Counted from the stretch's first letter, positions 16,817 to 27,078 are shown. The stretch is DNA of 64,000 nucleotides from Mariprofundus sp. (GCA_021772775.1 JAJFLH010000006.1:186001-250000); one strand, 5' to 3'. Program-made: numbers and translations. The notes: generated by a model from the sequence alone, not told the origin.

Positions 16817-19549
16817 TCATGCATGTAACAGTGTTTTGAACAGCAGATGCACCTCGGTCATACGTCTGTTCAATGCATCGGGTGAAGTGATTGCAGCATG
16901 GCGGGACATGGTCTCCCACTCTGTGGCTGAAGCATCATTAGGCAGCTTACCAATAGAGCGCCACAGCTCTACCCGAAGTGCATTTTCCATTTGGCGATAA
17001 TCAAGATAGGTGTCAGCCAGAAATGTAGCCTGTTCATGCCAGGCTGCCGGTGTCTCATCCGGGAGATAGTTTAATATATCAATCGTTCTTTTTCCATCGC
17101 CTCCAAAAGCAAGACGTGCATATTGTGCCAAGAACTCGATATCAACGAGACCGCCGGTGTCGTGTTTCAGGTTGATGAGAGAATCTGATTTGCTGCCCAG
17201 ATGATCGAGCATTTTGCCGCGCATCTCTACCACATCAGCGGCCAGAGGCAGCGGATCACGGGGCTGATCTAAGACTTCTTGAATAACCTTAACCACTTGT
17301 GCTTTTGCTGACTCAGGGCCAGCAGCAGGTCTGGCTCGGCACAGTGCCTGATGCTCCCAGGTATGCGCTTCATTCAATTGATAATCGTGGAATCCACTCA
17401 AGCTGGTGACCAAAACCCCGGAGCTACCCGATGGACGCAAACGCGCATCGAATTCAAAACCTGCTCCAAACGGTGGTTGGCCGGAGAGGTACTGAATCAT
17501 ACGGCGGCCAATGCGTTGTGCATGTTCACCTCTGCTGCGTCGTCCAACCATCTCTGCGGGCTCTTTATGAGCCAGTACAAATACCATATCAAGGTCAGAA
17601 ACCAGTCCCATCTCATGTGATCCATGTTTACCCATGGCTAAAGCTACAAAGGGGAAATCTTCAGGCAGTTTCATTTCATACAGGCATAAGCGTAACACGG
17701 CTGAGGTGGCAGCATCGGCAACATCAGCCAACCAGGCTCCAATCGTCATGGCGTCGGCTGTATGTGCATCCACGGCCAGTGCTGCCAATAGACGTGCCCG
17801 ATCCACCCAGCGGCCAATATCAGCCAATGTCTGTTCGACATCATCAAAACCATGCAGCGCATCAAGCTCCGCGCATATTTGGCGGATATCGGTATGATTA
17901 TGTTCGGTCATCAAAGGCCACTCCAGCCATGATGGGTCTTTGACAATATGGTCAGCTAAATAGCGGCTGGCTGAGAGTACACCAATTAACCAGTCGAGTG
18001 CACCCTGATGTGTGGCCAATAGATCAATCCAGGTGGCGCGTCCGGAGATGGAGTAGATCAGACCGGAAAAAGCCTCCAGTGCGCTTACTCTGTTTTCATC
18101 ATCGAGCCAGCGTGGCATGGCTTGCTCAAGAATACGCTCAACCTGCACGCGACTGCGTTCGGGCAGGCCGCCTCGCAACAGACACTCATCGATCTGCTGT
18201 AAGGCGAGAGACATACGCTCTGCCTCTGTTGTCTCTAATGATTCAAAGCCATCTGTTTTGCCCGATAACCAGCCATGTGTCTCAGCGGCCTCTTCACCAA
18301 CAGGTTTAATGAATTTACGAAATGCCGCTTCGACAATCGCAGCATGATGGATCATCTGACGTTCGATATCTGCAATGCCAGTGGCGGCAGTCAAATATTC
18401 ACTATAATCGTCCTGCAGCTTATGAGTTTGCTCACCACGGCGGGATTGAATGGCATGTTCGATGCGACGCCAGAAGCGATAAGCCGTCTGTAAGGCCAGG
18501 ACGTCCTCTTCTCCAATGACTCCAGATTGCTGTAAGAGCTCAATGGCCTGCATGCTGGGTTGTACTCTGAGCTCGCTGTTTCTTCCTGCATGTAGCAGTT
18601 GCATAGATTGGATAATAAACTCAATTTCACGAATGCCGCCACGTCCGCGTTTGACATCAAAACCTGTTGCAATGCCTCCACTACCTGCCTGCCCATCAAT
18701 GCGGCGTTTCATGTCAGCCAGTGCTGCTACTGTTGTATAGTCCAAATAACGGCGATAAATAAATGGTACGATGCCGTCAAGGAAAGCTTGCCCAAGCGTC
18801 ATATCTCCAGCGACAGGGCGGGCTTTGAGCAACATGGCTCTCTCCCAGGTCTGACCATAATCGAGATAAAAGTTCACCGTGGCATCGAGGCTCAAAGCGA
18901 TGGAAGCCGCATCACCACCAGGCCTGAGGCGCATATCTACTGGCCAAACCATGCCATCGCTGGTGCGTTCTCCCATCAAGCGAATCAACATGCGAGAAAC
19001 ATGCATATAATACTCTTGGGCAGGCACCGATTGACGACCTCCAACGGTGTTTCCCTCACCTTGCCAAATAAACAGAGGATCGACATCGGAGCCCAGGTTC
19101 AGCTCTCTACCCCCCAGCTTACCGAGTCCGATCACACAGAATGAACCACCTTCGATATGTCCATAACGGGGTGCAACCAGACATTGGGCCATTCTTAGCG
19201 CTTCGTCCATCAGGCCCGAGGCCAGATCTGCGATAGCACGACAGGAGCGATCCATGTCGCCTCTAAGCCCCAGCTCCCACCAGATCAGATGACGATGGCC
19301 TCGATGTTTACACTGTCGTAAATGGGACATGCAGCCGACCAGATCCGCACCATCGTAAGCAGTTACCCATTGTTCGCTGGCATCAGGGAGCAATGCGCTG
19401 GCCTGATCCACAAATAAAGTGCGATATTCAGTTTCAGTAACCGTTCGCATCAAATGCGAGAATTGCTGGGATATGTCAAAGAGGCGTTGTACATCTGCAT
19501 GATGTTGGCCGGGAATATTTTCAAGTATGGAATCAATCAGTTCGCTCAT
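16817..19549 (-). CDS. glnE: Bifunctional glutamine synthetase adenylyltransferase/deadenylase
   Basis: GlnE attaches AMP to, and removes it from, a tyrosine of type I glutamine synthetase under the control of PII. Two nucleotidyltransferase domains are visible. The N-terminal (deadenylylating) one has GLGKLGGRELNLGSDVD, and the C-terminal (adenylylating) one has MGKHGSHEMGLVSDLDMVF. The metal-binding DxD pair is present in both. The second block departs from the common GMGKLGGxEM form (HGS for LGG). I chose ATG 19549 (MSELIDSIL), giving 910 residues. An upstream in-frame codon at 19591 is possible. Its target glnA is at 23126 on the same strand but not in the same operon. Confidence 0.93.
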   Translation of the reverse strand: MSELIDSILENIPGQHHADVQRLFDISQQFSHLMRTVTETEYRTLFVDQASALLPDASEQWVTAYDGADLVGCMSHLRQCKHRGHRHLIWWELGLRGDMDRSCRAIADLASGLMDEALRMAQCLVAPRYGHIEGGSFCVIGLGKLGGRELNLGSDVDPLFIWQGEGNTVGGRQSVPAQEYYMHVSRMLIRLMGERTSDGMVWPVDMRLRPGGDAASIALSLDATVNFYLDYGQTWERAMLLKARPVAGDMTLGQAFLDGIVPFIYRRYLDYTTVAALADMKRRIDGQAGSGGIATGFDVKRGRGGIREIEFIIQSMQLLHAGRNSELRVQPSMQAIELLQQSGVIGEEDVLALQTAYRFWRRIEHAIQSRRGEQTHKLQDDYSEYLTAATGIADIERQMIHHAAIVEAAFRKFIKPVGEEAAETHGWLSGKTDGFESLETTEAERMSLALQQIDECLLRGGLPERSRVQVERILEQAMPRWLDDENRVSALEAFSGLIYSISGRATWIDLLATHQGALDWLIGVLSASRYLADHIVKDPSWLEWPLMTEHNHTDIRQICAELDALHGFDDVEQTLADIGRWVDRARLLAALAVDAHTADAMTIGAWLADVADAATSAVLRLCLYEMKLPEDFPFVALAMGKHGSHEMGLVSDLDMVFVLAHKEPAEMVGRRSRGEHAQRIGRRMIQYLSGQPPFGAGFEFDARLRPSGSSGVLVTSLSGFHDYQLNEAHTWEHQALCRARPAAGPESAKAQVVKVIQEVLDQPRDPLPLAADVVEMRGKMLDHLGSKSDSLINLKHDTGGLVDIEFLAQYARLAFGGDGKRTIDILNYLPDETPAAWHEQATFLADTYLDYRQMENALRVELWRSIGKLPNDASATEWETMSRHAAITSPDALNRRMTEVHLLFKTLLHA

Positions 19550-19619
19550 GGCATGAGTATAGCTTGCATTGTTTAATGTAAAAACCTTCATTTACAGAGA
19601 TGAATGAGCTTCTGCTATG

Positions 19620-19690
19620 TGCCGAATATCTATTCGGCATGACAGTAAGCAGATGACCGGTTTCGTGAGTGAGTAAAACCGGTTATCTGC
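19620..19690. terminator. Two hairpins downstream of the OmpA-domain gene
   Basis: The first perfect hairpin is TGCCGAAT-ATCT-ATTCGGCA at 19620-19639. The second has 15-base arms with one mismatch, at 19649-19663 and 19676-19690 (GCAGATgACCGGTTT against AAACCGGTtATCTGC). It starts 15 bases after the OmpA-domain gene stop. No T run follows on the minus strand, so these may stabilise a 3' end or stop transcription weakly ahead of glnE. Confidence 0.5.
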
Positions 19691-19705
19691 AAGGCGTTGG
19701 TAGCC

Positions 19706-21223
19706 TTAATTGCGGCTGTGGATGTTTCGTTTATCTACTCCAGCTTTATCTGTATTAAAGCGACTCGATCTGTTGTTCAGGCTATGCATGGGTTGATCAT
19801 TAGGCGTGACAGCCGGAGCCAGTAGGATAATATCAATACGGCGGTTCTGTGTACGCCCTTCGGATGTTTCATTATTGGCAATCGGTTTCTCTTCACCGTG
19901 GCCAGTGGCATTCATGCGTGCGTCACCCTCAGGCATTTGAAGCAGAAGATATTCTTGAACCGCATCAGCGCGTTTTTCAGAGAGCTCCTGATTGTATTCA
20001 TCCGTGCCCATAAAGTCGGTGTGCCCTTCAATACGAACGTTGCGTTTTGGAAAAATACCGATCGATTTAATCGTATTATCGAGCAGGGCATATGCTTTAG
20101 GTGGAATGACAGCACTACCGCTCAAAAAGTTTAACTTTTTCATGCGAAGGATAACGTCTGCATCAGGGGTGAGTAGGATCTCAACACTCTCAGCATCGAA
20201 TAATTTAGTCAGGCGTTTAATTTTGGCTTCGGCCTCACGTTTAAGCTGCAGCTTATGGCGCATTTCTGCCATGTCGGATAATTCACCCTCATATTTAGCC
20301 AGTTTTAGCCCCAGCTCAACGACCTGTTTATCGGCATCCATGATTTGAGCAAGATGTTCAGCTTTCATCTCCTGCACTGCCTGTTTAAGCAGGGCTATTT
20401 TAGCTTCTGCTTCCAGCCCTCGATCAAATTGCAGGCCCACACTCTCAGCCAGCGTTGCCATATGATTATCACTACTATTAATCCATGCTTCTGCAGAAGC
20501 AGGGTTGCGGTTCAGTCTTGAACCTAATTGAGATACACGTTTAGCATGCTGGGAGAGCGCCTGACCTTGCTGAGAGAGTGCATGAGCCTGACTCTGTGCA
20601 TTGGGGTTGGATTTGATGAGCTTCTCAATTTCACTCTGTTTTGCAACACTCTGTTTGAATGCTTTGGGCGAATATTTACCTGCTTTTAGCTTGCGTGTCT
20701 CAGAAATTGTTTTTGCTATTGGCCGCACAAACTGTTCCCTGGCAGCGACCAGCTGAGCTGCATGTAGGGTCTGTAAAGCAATTTTCTTACTGCGTTGGGC
20801 TTTATTGCTTTTGCCTTTTTCAGCAGCTGCAACCACTGTCGCAAACTCCTTTTGCGAACGTTTTCCTAGGTCACCTCGAATATATTTATCACCAGCGAGC
20901 TTAAGGCGATCATGGGACTCAACGAGATCGGGGAAGTTGCGTGTGAACTTCTGAGCTAATTCTGATGCCTGTTTCGCATCAGTCATGGCTGCATGCAGTA
21001 GTTCCGTCGCCTTGGTTCTGTTGCTGCTTGTCAGCAGTTTTTCAACTTCAGCAAGTTTGATGTTTGCCATCTTAAAGTGCTGTGGTGCAAATTCTGGTGC
21101 GCGCAGCGCCTGAGCTTCGATAATGGCGGCTTTTGTATCATCGAGAGCGTCAGCCTGTACCGGGTTGATAAATGTGATGAGTGATAACGATAGGGCAGTT
21201 GCAATAGAGGAACGTATTAACAT
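19706..21223 (-). CDS. OmpA-family outer-membrane protein with long coiled-coil region
   Basis: A 505-residue exported protein. The signal peptide is MLIRSSIATALSLSLITF with a likely cut after VQA. Residues about 25-370 are Ala/Lys/Glu-rich and helical, with many heptad-like stretches (for example KIALLKQAVQEMKAEHLAQI). This resembles the DUF4398-type N-terminal region of OmpA-like proteins. The C-terminal OmpA/MotB peptidoglycan-binding domain includes NVRIEGHTDFMGTDEYNQ and SEKRADAVQEYL, with the Asp and Arg that bind diaminopimelate. I chose ATG 21223 because AAAGGAG lies 7 bases before it and the signal peptide follows directly. It probably links the outer membrane to the cell wall. Confidence 0.85.
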   Translation of the reverse strand: MLIRSSIATALSLSLITFINPVQADALDDTKAAIIEAQALRAPEFAPQHFKMANIKLAEVEKLLTSSNRTKATELLHAAMTDAKQASELAQKFTRNFPDLVESHDRLKLAGDKYIRGDLGKRSQKEFATVVAAAEKGKSNKAQRSKKIALQTLHAAQLVAAREQFVRPIAKTISETRKLKAGKYSPKAFKQSVAKQSEIEKLIKSNPNAQSQAHALSQQGQALSQHAKRVSQLGSRLNRNPASAEAWINSSDNHMATLAESVGLQFDRGLEAEAKIALLKQAVQEMKAEHLAQIMDADKQVVELGLKLAKYEGELSDMAEMRHKLQLKREAEAKIKRLTKLFDAESVEILLTPDADVILRMKKLNFLSGSAVIPPKAYALLDNTIKSIGIFPKRNVRIEGHTDFMGTDEYNQELSEKRADAVQEYLLLQMPEGDARMNATGHGEEKPIANNETSEGRTQNRRIDIILLAPAVTPNDQPMHSLNNRSSRFNTDKAGVDKRNIHSRN

Positions 21224-21493
21224 TGTATGACTCCTTTGTTTTGTACCTTTCTTCGCTGAGAAACAGGAGCGGAGTATCTCAAGCAATGTATGGATATATG
21301 TGATCAACCACACAAATCAGAGATGAGCATCAAAGACGTTTTATTTCAAAGCAGCTAGTAGTCATTGCTTTTAGCTGGGAGGAGTGGAGGGGCAGCATAA
21401 ACGAATTGAGATGGGGCTGTATTGGTGATGATGCATAGTCTAATAGACTTTTGCTAAATTGTTATTTGCCAATTGCCATCTACAATGAGGACT

Positions 21494-21952
21494 ATGTTCC
21501 ATGTTATAGATGATGAAGACGTTATTCGTGAAATGATTAAAATCATTATTTCGGAGGCTGGGTATAGCGTTTGCTGCTTCAACTCTGCTGAAGCTTACCT
21601 TGAATACCTATACTCTCCTGAGTTTGAAATGCCAATTGCGGTGCTGAGTGATCTTACTATGCCTGGCATGAATGGCTATGAGTTGGCACTGAAAGTTCGT
21701 AAGGTGCATTCACATCTGAAAATATTGATGATTACGGGTAATGCCGGCTTTGATTATAATCAACATGCTTCACATCAACTTTGCTCCAGGCTCGATAAGC
21801 CCTTCCATCCTGAAAAGTTGGTTGCGCTGCTATCATTGCTGGATCAGTGCGAAAATGCTGTTGAAGCTAAAGGCTCACGTGTATTTGATCAGCAGTGTGA
21901 GTTTGCTGTGGGAGAGCAGTGTCCATTCCATCAAGCTAATCAACTGAAATAA
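21494..21952 (+). CDS. Stand-alone response regulator receiver protein with Cys-rich tail
   Basis: A CheY-like receiver of about 120 residues followed by a short tail, 152 in all. From the chosen ATG the acidic pair is D6-D7, the phospho-Asp D53 (LSDLTMPGMNG), the Thr T81 (LMITGN) and the Lys K102 (RLDKPF). The receiver resembles those of FixJ-type regulators, but no DNA-binding domain follows. The tail has two Cys in FDQQCEFAVGEQCPF. The start at 21494 is preferred because AGGA precedes it; ATG 21485 and TTG 21473 are alternatives. It is transcribed away from the OmpA-domain gene, and the 270 bases between them should hold both promoters. Confidence 0.8.
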   Translation: MFHVIDDEDVIREMIKIIISEAGYSVCCFNSAEAYLEYLYSPEFEMPIAVLSDLTMPGMNGYELALKVRKVHSHLKILMITGNAGFDYNQHASHQLCSRLDKPFHPEKLVALLSLLDQCENAVEAKGSRVFDQQCEFAVGEQCPFHQANQLK

Positions 21953-22129
21953 TAGCTAAAGCATGATTGTTATTTGCTTAAGCTGTATGAATATGATGAC
22001 GCGAACTCCTATATTTGACTAATCAGAATCCTGTGTTGTTGAGGTCACTAAATTAGCCGAAGCTTTTGCCGATAGAATATGGATAGGGCAGCGAATAGCA
22101 CTTTAAAGCCAACATGGAGGTTGTCTGTG

Positions 22130-22390
22130 ATGGTACGGCAAACAGTTCAATTAATCGGTACCTCGCCTTTTGGCAGGGGCTGGATTCACAAGATGGGTAA
22201 GCTATGGTGTGTAAATAAGATTACCGACCATGTGCTGTTTTCCGATCATCCAGGGCCATGGATGTTGGTTGAACTGAATCACTTTCAGCGCTGGGTTAAT
22301 CTGAATGCTGACCAGAACTTTTTAATTCAATGGGCTGGATGGAAAAAAGAACCGTCCGCTTCTGCCGCTTCCATCACCCCACCCTGTTAA
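22130..22390 (+). CDS. Hypothetical protein
   Basis: I do not recognise this family. The start at 22130 (MVRQTVQLIG) is supported by GGAGG nine bases upstream. The frame extends back to 22079 without support. The 86 residues are rich in Trp and His (WIHKMGKLWCVNK, FSDHPGPWMLVELNHFQRW, FLIQWAGWKK), which is more ordered than a random frame would be. There is no signal peptide or membrane segment. It stands alone after the receiver gene and runs into the gene-poor stretch that follows. Confidence 0.45.
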   Translation: MVRQTVQLIGTSPFGRGWIHKMGKLWCVNKITDHVLFSDHPGPWMLVELNHFQRWVNLNADQNFLIQWAGWKKEPSASAASITPPC

Positions 22391-23060
22391 GGCTCTTAAC
22401 AGGTATAATAAAAGGTTCATCGCGCATTTATGGGAATGACAGATCGACTTCGGCCATTTTGAGTCATTCGCAATGCGTAATACATAGCCATGCCGCGACG
22501 GTTTGTGATGTGCTGAAGGGTTATTCGTATAGGCGAGTTCGTTCATTTCTTTTCCAAAAAAAGAAACGAACCAAAGAAAGTAGCCTGCAAATCTGTTTCT
22601 CCCTGCGTATTGAGCGTGAAATGGGGCGAAAAACGTTTCCGCCTTTTTCCATGTAACAATCAATACTTCGGTGCATCTCTAAGCGGGGTTAAAAGACTTG
22701 TCTCCCTCGCCGCGCGATAGGACTCTAATCAACATAAATGGGTTCCCTTGATTAGGGCTGTCCGAGACCTCAGAGCTAAGCCCAGCCTTTTCAGGCGTCT
22801 AATTCAACTATCTTACTGAATTATCTTTGCAACTTTCTAGGGAACGCAAGAGAGTAGGAACTTACAATCACTAACATAGCGACTCACGGCAACAGTTCAG
22901 CCAAGCAGGTTTTTTGTTTTTTGACTTTTTAAAAGTCAGGGAACCTTTTTAAGTTGTCTACGAAGTGATAAGTGGCCAAAAGCAGCCGTTCAGATTATGC
23001 ATAGGGGCGATCAAAAGACATGAGCTAAGTCCATGGTTCCCGCTAATCCGCGATAAAGCG
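22391..23060. other. Gene-poor stretch with repeat-like and structured sequence
   Basis: About 670 bases with no convincing gene. Near 22545-22590 lies a purine-rich/pyrimidine-rich pair, TTCTTTTCC next to AAGAAACGAACCAAAGAAA. It resembles repeats I recall between genes in many proteobacteria. At about 22733-22765 CTAATCAA and TTGATTAG form an inverted pair. A T-rich block with CTTTTT/AAAAAG lies near 22915-22945. The short open frames on both strands have no ribosome-binding site or family resemblance. I could not match the known forms of tmRNA, RNase P RNA or 6S RNA here. Confidence 0.4.
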
Positions 23061-23064
23061 AAAA

Positions 23065-23093
23065 AAAAGGCCACCCAATGGGCGGCCTTTTTC
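23065..23093 (-). terminator. Rho-independent terminator of glnA
   Basis: Read on the minus strand, the sequence forms a hairpin with arms AAAGGCCGCCC and GGGTGGCCTTT (one mismatch) and loop ATT. A run of eight T follows. It lies 33 bases after the glnA stop. Confidence 0.85.
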
Positions 23094-23125
23094 ATGATTC
23101 CAAATGAACCGTTATCGGATAAAGA

Positions 23126-24541
23126 TTAGCAGGAGTAGTACAGTTCCATTTCCATTGGATGTGGACGCATACGAACTTCATTCACCTCTTCCATCTTCAA
23201 GGCGATGTAAGCGTCAATCATATCGTCATCCATCACGCCACCAGTTTTCAGGAAGTCGCGATCATTACTCAGATATTCCAGCGCCTGCTCTAAACTTTCA
23301 CAAACCGTCGGGATCAACTTACCTTCTTCTGGAGGAAGATCGTACAAGTTCTTATCTGCTGCTTCGCCCGGATCAATCTTGTTCGCTACACCGTCAAGTC
23401 CAGCCATCATCATAGCAGTAAATGCCAAATAAGGGTTTGCAGAACAATCTGGGAAACGCACTTCAATACGGCGAGCCGGATCAGAGTTTACAACCGGGAT
23501 ACGGATAGAAGCAGAACGGTTACGGTTTGAGTAAGCCAGCATCACTGGCGCTTCAAAACCTGGGACCAGACGTTTGTAGGAGTTGGTCGATGCGTTGCTA
23601 AATGCATTCAATGCACGAGCATGTTTGATGATGCCGCCAATGTACCATAGCGCTTCCTGAGACAGGTTGGCATATTTATCACCAGCGAACAGATTGGTGC
23701 CATCTTTCCATAGAGACTGATGAACATGCATAGCCGTGCCGTTATCATTGAAGATAGGTTTAGGCATGAATGTTGCAGTTTTACTGTGTGCATGGGCTAC
23801 ATTATGTACAACATATTTGTACCACTGGCACTTATCAGCCTGCTCAATCAGTTCGCCGAACTTCATCGCCAGTTCACACTGACCAGCAGTTGCGACTTCA
23901 TGGTGATGGCATTCCATATCCATGCCCAAATCAGTCATGACCAAGGACATGTCGTTACGAATTTCGTGCAGGGAATCAACAGGAGGAACCGGGAAATAAC
24001 CACCTTTAACACGAGGGCGGTGACCAGTGTTTTGTCCACCATACTTCTCATTTGAATTCCAAGCTGCTTCTTCAGAACCGATTTCATAACCGGAACTACC
24101 CATTTCATTGCTAAAGCGCATGCTGTCAAAGATGAAGAATTCCAATTCAGGGCCAAAGTATGCTGTATCAGCAATACCAGCAGAGCGGATATAGCTTAAG
24201 CCACGCTGTGCAACCTGACGTGGGCAACGGTTATAATCCTGACCAGTGATTGGATCGATAACCTGTGCAACCAATACCAATGTGGAAGCTTCAAAGAATG
24301 GATCAATATTTGCACTTGCTGGATCAGGAATCAACGCCATATCGGAATTGTTAATATCACACCAACCAGCTACTGAAGAGCCATCGAAGGCGAAACCGTC
24401 TTCAAAGTTATCTTCACACAGCGTATGGGCTGGGAAGGTTACGTGCTGCCATTTGCCTTTGGTGTCCGTAAAACGAACGTCAACAAACTCGCACTCATTT
24501 TCTTTAAGTAGGTCAAAAACCTTTTGAATTGCGTCACTCAC
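23126..24541 (-). CDS. glnA: Glutamine synthetase type I
   Basis: GlnA makes glutamine from glutamate, ammonia and ATP as a cytoplasmic dodecamer. The N-terminal beta-grasp block is [20 protein letters not shown]. The catalytic core includes the metal ligands in [10 protein letters not shown] and the latch [10 protein letters not shown]. The adenylylation site is Y400 in NLYDLPPEE, so it is the GSI-beta form controlled by GlnE, which this window also encodes. The start is GTG 24541, supported by GAGGAG 7 bases upstream; the longer frame to 24607 adds residues not seen in the family. That gives 471 residues. The 279 bases upstream contain no gene. I saw no clear sigma-54 promoter in them. Confidence 0.96.
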   Translation of the reverse strand: MSDAIQKVFDLLKENECEFVDVRFTDTKGKWQHVTFPAHTLCEDNFEDGFAFDGSSVAGWCDINNSDMALIPDPASANIDPFFEASTLVLVAQVIDPITGQDYNRCPRQVAQRGLSYIRSAGIADTAYFGPELEFFIFDSMRFSNEMGSSGYEIGSEEAAWNSNEKYGGQNTGHRPRVKGGYFPVPPVDSLHEIRNDMSLVMTDLGMDMECHHHEVATAGQCELAMKFGELIEQADKCQWYKYVVHNVAHAHSKTATFMPKPIFNDNGTAMHVHQSLWKDGTNLFAGDKYANLSQEALWYIGGIIKHARALNAFSNASTNSYKRLVPGFEAPVMLAYSNRNRSASIRIPVVNSDPARRIEVRFPDCSANPYLAFTAMMMAGLDGVANKIDPGEAADKNLYDLPPEEGKLIPTVCESLEQALEYLSNDRDFLKTGGVMDDDMIDAYIALKMEEVNEVRMRPHPMEMELYYSC

Positions 24542-24820
24542 AACTGTTCTCCTCTCATATATACAGAAAATCCCACCCGGTAAAAATAGGAAGCGAGACT
24601 TTGTCACAAGCTGTCAAAAAAGGCAATACAGGCAATGATGGAGAAGGGAAGGGCACGACTTCTAGTGCATTGAGCGGGATATCTACTTTATGGTGGGGGC
24701 GATACTGAGTGATGCATCAGCAGTTTGAGATGAGAAACTAGCGACGTAAGGAGATTCCAGTGTAAGATGCGCGCTTGATTTGTTAACTAGCTATCATCTG
24801 GATTAAAGACAGGAGTTTTG

Positions 24821-25324
24821 ATGCAGCAACAGGTTACAGTTATTGCTCTGGAAGGGCCTGATGCCATTGTGCGCGGTCAACGTGCGAGTGCCTGCGGTGG
24901 TTGTGCAGGGAAAACATCGTGTAGCACTTTGGGTTCATGGGTGGATCGCTTTGTTGAACTACGTGTAAAGAACAGTGTGAATGCGCAGGTTGGCGATGAG
25001 GTGTTGTTGGAAGTGCCCGATAGTGCGGTGATGAAGATTGCCTTTAAATTATATGCTTTACCGATGTTGGCCTTTGTTGTGGCGGGGCTTGGCATGCGAA
25101 CTCTGGCTTTATGGATGGCTTGGCCAGAGGTGGAAGCAATTGCGGGGCTAACTGGTTTTGCTGCAGTGCTGGTCTATTATCTCTGGTATAAAATGTATCT
25201 GTCTAATCATCAAAGTGGTTTGGATGTGCAGATGTTGCAGGTGCTTTATTCTGCATCAGCTCAGTCAGAGGGCTCTCTAAAAGCAGTGACTGCAATTCAG
25301 TTGCGCTCTTCTGCAGATTCATAA
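24821..25324 (+). CDS. rseC: RseC/MucC family inner-membrane protein
   Basis: RseC-family proteins take part in regulation of the envelope stress sigma factor and in reduction of SoxR's iron-sulfur cluster. The N-terminal Cys cluster is CGGCAGKTSC. Two membrane segments lie at about residues 75-95 and 105-125. The ATG at 24821 has AGGAG five bases upstream. The protein has 167 residues, near the E. coli length. Next on the strand is a DegP/MucD protease, the same order as in mucC-mucD of Pseudomonas. The sigma factor and anti-sigma genes (rpoE, rseA/B) are not adjacent here. Confidence 0.85.
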   Translation: MQQQVTVIALEGPDAIVRGQRASACGGCAGKTSCSTLGSWVDRFVELRVKNSVNAQVGDEVLLEVPDSAVMKIAFKLYALPMLAFVVAGLGMRTLALWMAWPEVEAIAGLTGFAAVLVYYLWYKMYLSNHQSGLDVQMLQVLYSASAQSEGSLKAVTAIQLRSSADS

Positions 25325-25409
25325 TTTATCAACACAATACATTTATTTCATCATCTGTTCATCTGACAATCGTACAAATCGCCCTCAAATTATTTCTAAG
25401 GAGTTAAGA

Positions 25410-26825
25410 TTGAGCCATATTCAACGTATATATACTGTTTTGTTTTTAATTGCTTTGTGGGTAACACCTGCCCAGGCGATGCCTGAAAGTTTCGCCGATC
25501 TAGCGGCAGCTCAAGCAGATTCTGTGGTCAATATTAGTACCACCAAACGTGTAAAACAGCGCATGCAGGGCATGCCTCCAGGGCTTGGTTCGCCACATGG
25601 CGGTTCACCATTCGATGAATTCTTCAATGACTTTTTCCGTAATATGCCGCAGCAACAGCAGGAGAAACATGCCTTAGGTACGGGGTTTATCCTCTCTTCG
25701 GATGGCTATATTGTAACCAATAATCATGTTGTTGATGGTGCTGATGAAGTGATCGTGAAAATGCGTGATGGTACAGAGCACGAAGCCAAGTTGATTGGCG
25801 CCGATCCCAAGATGGATGTGGCACTGCTCAAGCTGGATACAAAAAATCTGAAAGCAGTCAGTCTGGGAAACTCTAAAAAATTACGTGTGGGCGACTGGGT
25901 GGTTGCTATCGGTAATCCATTTGGTTTAGAGCAAACTGTAACTGCAGGTATTGTGTCGGCCAAAGGGCGGGTGATTGGTTCCGGCCCTTATGATGATTTT
26001 ATTCAAACTGATGCAGCCATCAATCCGGGTAACTCAGGTGGACCTCTGTTCAATAGTCGAGGTGAAGTGGTTGGTATCAATACCGCTATTTTTTCACGCA
26101 GTGGCGGTAATAACGGTATTGGTTTTGCCATCCCTATTAATTTAGCGCGATCTGTGCTGGATGAGTTACGGGAGACAGGACATGTGACACGAGCACGTTT
26201 GGGTGTGCATATCACCAGTGTGGATAAAGAGACCATGCAGGCACTGGGTTTGAAAAATCGTGAAGGGGCTCTGGTGCCACAGGTTGAGGCCGGTTCTGCT
26301 GCCGACAAAGCGGGTATCTTGCCGGGGGATGTGATTGTTTCGATTGATGGTGATGCAATCCGTAAAGCCCATGACCTGCCCATTCGAGTGGCGCGTCATA
26401 CGCCGGGTGATAAAGTTAAAATTGGCGTGATTCGTGATGGGAAAGCCAAAACGATTACCGTAAAAGTTGAAGCTATGGTGGATAGCGAGACGGCTCAGAA
26501 TGAGCGGAATTCGACAAATAAAAATAGACCTCGTCTTGGTATGGTCGTAGAAAACCTTAGTCCTGAGTTGGCTGCACGATTGCAGACTCGCGTGAAAAAA
26601 GGTGCGGTGGTTAAAAAGGTGCAACGTGGCATGCCAGCTGCACGGGCAGGTATTCAGCGCGGTGATGTGATCTATCGTGTGAATGGCAAGGATGTAAAAG
26701 ATGTGGGCAGCTTTTCTAAGATGGCATCTGATTTTAAACCGGGTGATGTGTTGCGGGTGATGTTGGATCGACGTGGTGATCAGGTGTTTGCTTTGCTGAC
26801 ATTGCCGAAATCTAAAGATAAATAG
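25410..26825 (+). CDS. degP: Periplasmic Do-family serine protease (DegP/MucD)
   Basis: A trypsin-like protease and chaperone for misfolded envelope proteins. The signal peptide covers residues 1-23 with a likely cut after AQA. The catalytic triad is H106 (VTNNHVVDG), D136 (DPKMDVALLKL) and S209 (NPGNSGGPL). Two PDZ domains follow at about 260-350 and 375-465. Its 471 residues match the family. The start is TTG at 25410 with AAGGAG six bases upstream. A Gly/Met/Gln-rich stretch before the protease domain matches the LA loop of DegP. It is coupled in position to RseC upstream and to two thiol proteins downstream. Confidence 0.94.
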   Translation: MSHIQRIYTVLFLIALWVTPAQAMPESFADLAAAQADSVVNISTTKRVKQRMQGMPPGLGSPHGGSPFDEFFNDFFRNMPQQQQEKHALGTGFILSSDGYIVTNNHVVDGADEVIVKMRDGTEHEAKLIGADPKMDVALLKLDTKNLKAVSLGNSKKLRVGDWVVAIGNPFGLEQTVTAGIVSAKGRVIGSGPYDDFIQTDAAINPGNSGGPLFNSRGEVVGINTAIFSRSGGNNGIGFAIPINLARSVLDELRETGHVTRARLGVHITSVDKETMQALGLKNREGALVPQVEAGSAADKAGILPGDVIVSIDGDAIRKAHDLPIRVARHTPGDKVKIGVIRDGKAKTITVKVEAMVDSETAQNERNSTNKNRPRLGMVVENLSPELAARLQTRVKKGAVVKKVQRGMPAARAGIQRGDVIYRVNGKDVKDVGSFSKMASDFKPGDVLRVMLDRRGDQVFALLTLPKSKDK

Positions 26826-26831
26826 ACTTCA

Positions 26832-27078
26832 GTGATAGAGCCACATCTTCAACTGTTAAGTCGTCGCGACTGCTGTTTGTGCGAAGAGGCTAAGCCGATT
26901 CTCGAGCGTCTTGCTGAGCAAGGTTTATGCTCTTGGGGAACGGTAAATGTAGACCAGGATAAGTCGTTACTTGTAAAATACGGCATGCATGTTCCGGTGC
27001 TGATGATGGATGGCAAAGAGCTGTTCAGGCATCGGGTAGTGGAAGAAGAGTTAAAATCAACATTGGTGGGGTTGAAGG

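Noticed and set aside
22322-22663. Minus-strand open frame of 113 codons opposite the small hypothetical gene
   Set aside because: It runs through repeat-like sequence, lacks a ribosome-binding site and overlaps a better-supported plus-strand frame. Products of this kind often arise from intergenic repeats.
22650-23060. Possible tmRNA, RNase P RNA or 6S RNA
   Set aside because: I did not find the acceptor and T-arm ends of tmRNA, the conserved GAGGAAAGTCC of RNase P RNA, or the long bubble helix of 6S RNA on either strand.
24542-24820. Sigma-54 (NtrC-type) promoter ahead of glnA
   Set aside because: No TGGCAC-N5-TTGC pattern or close variant was found on the minus strand.
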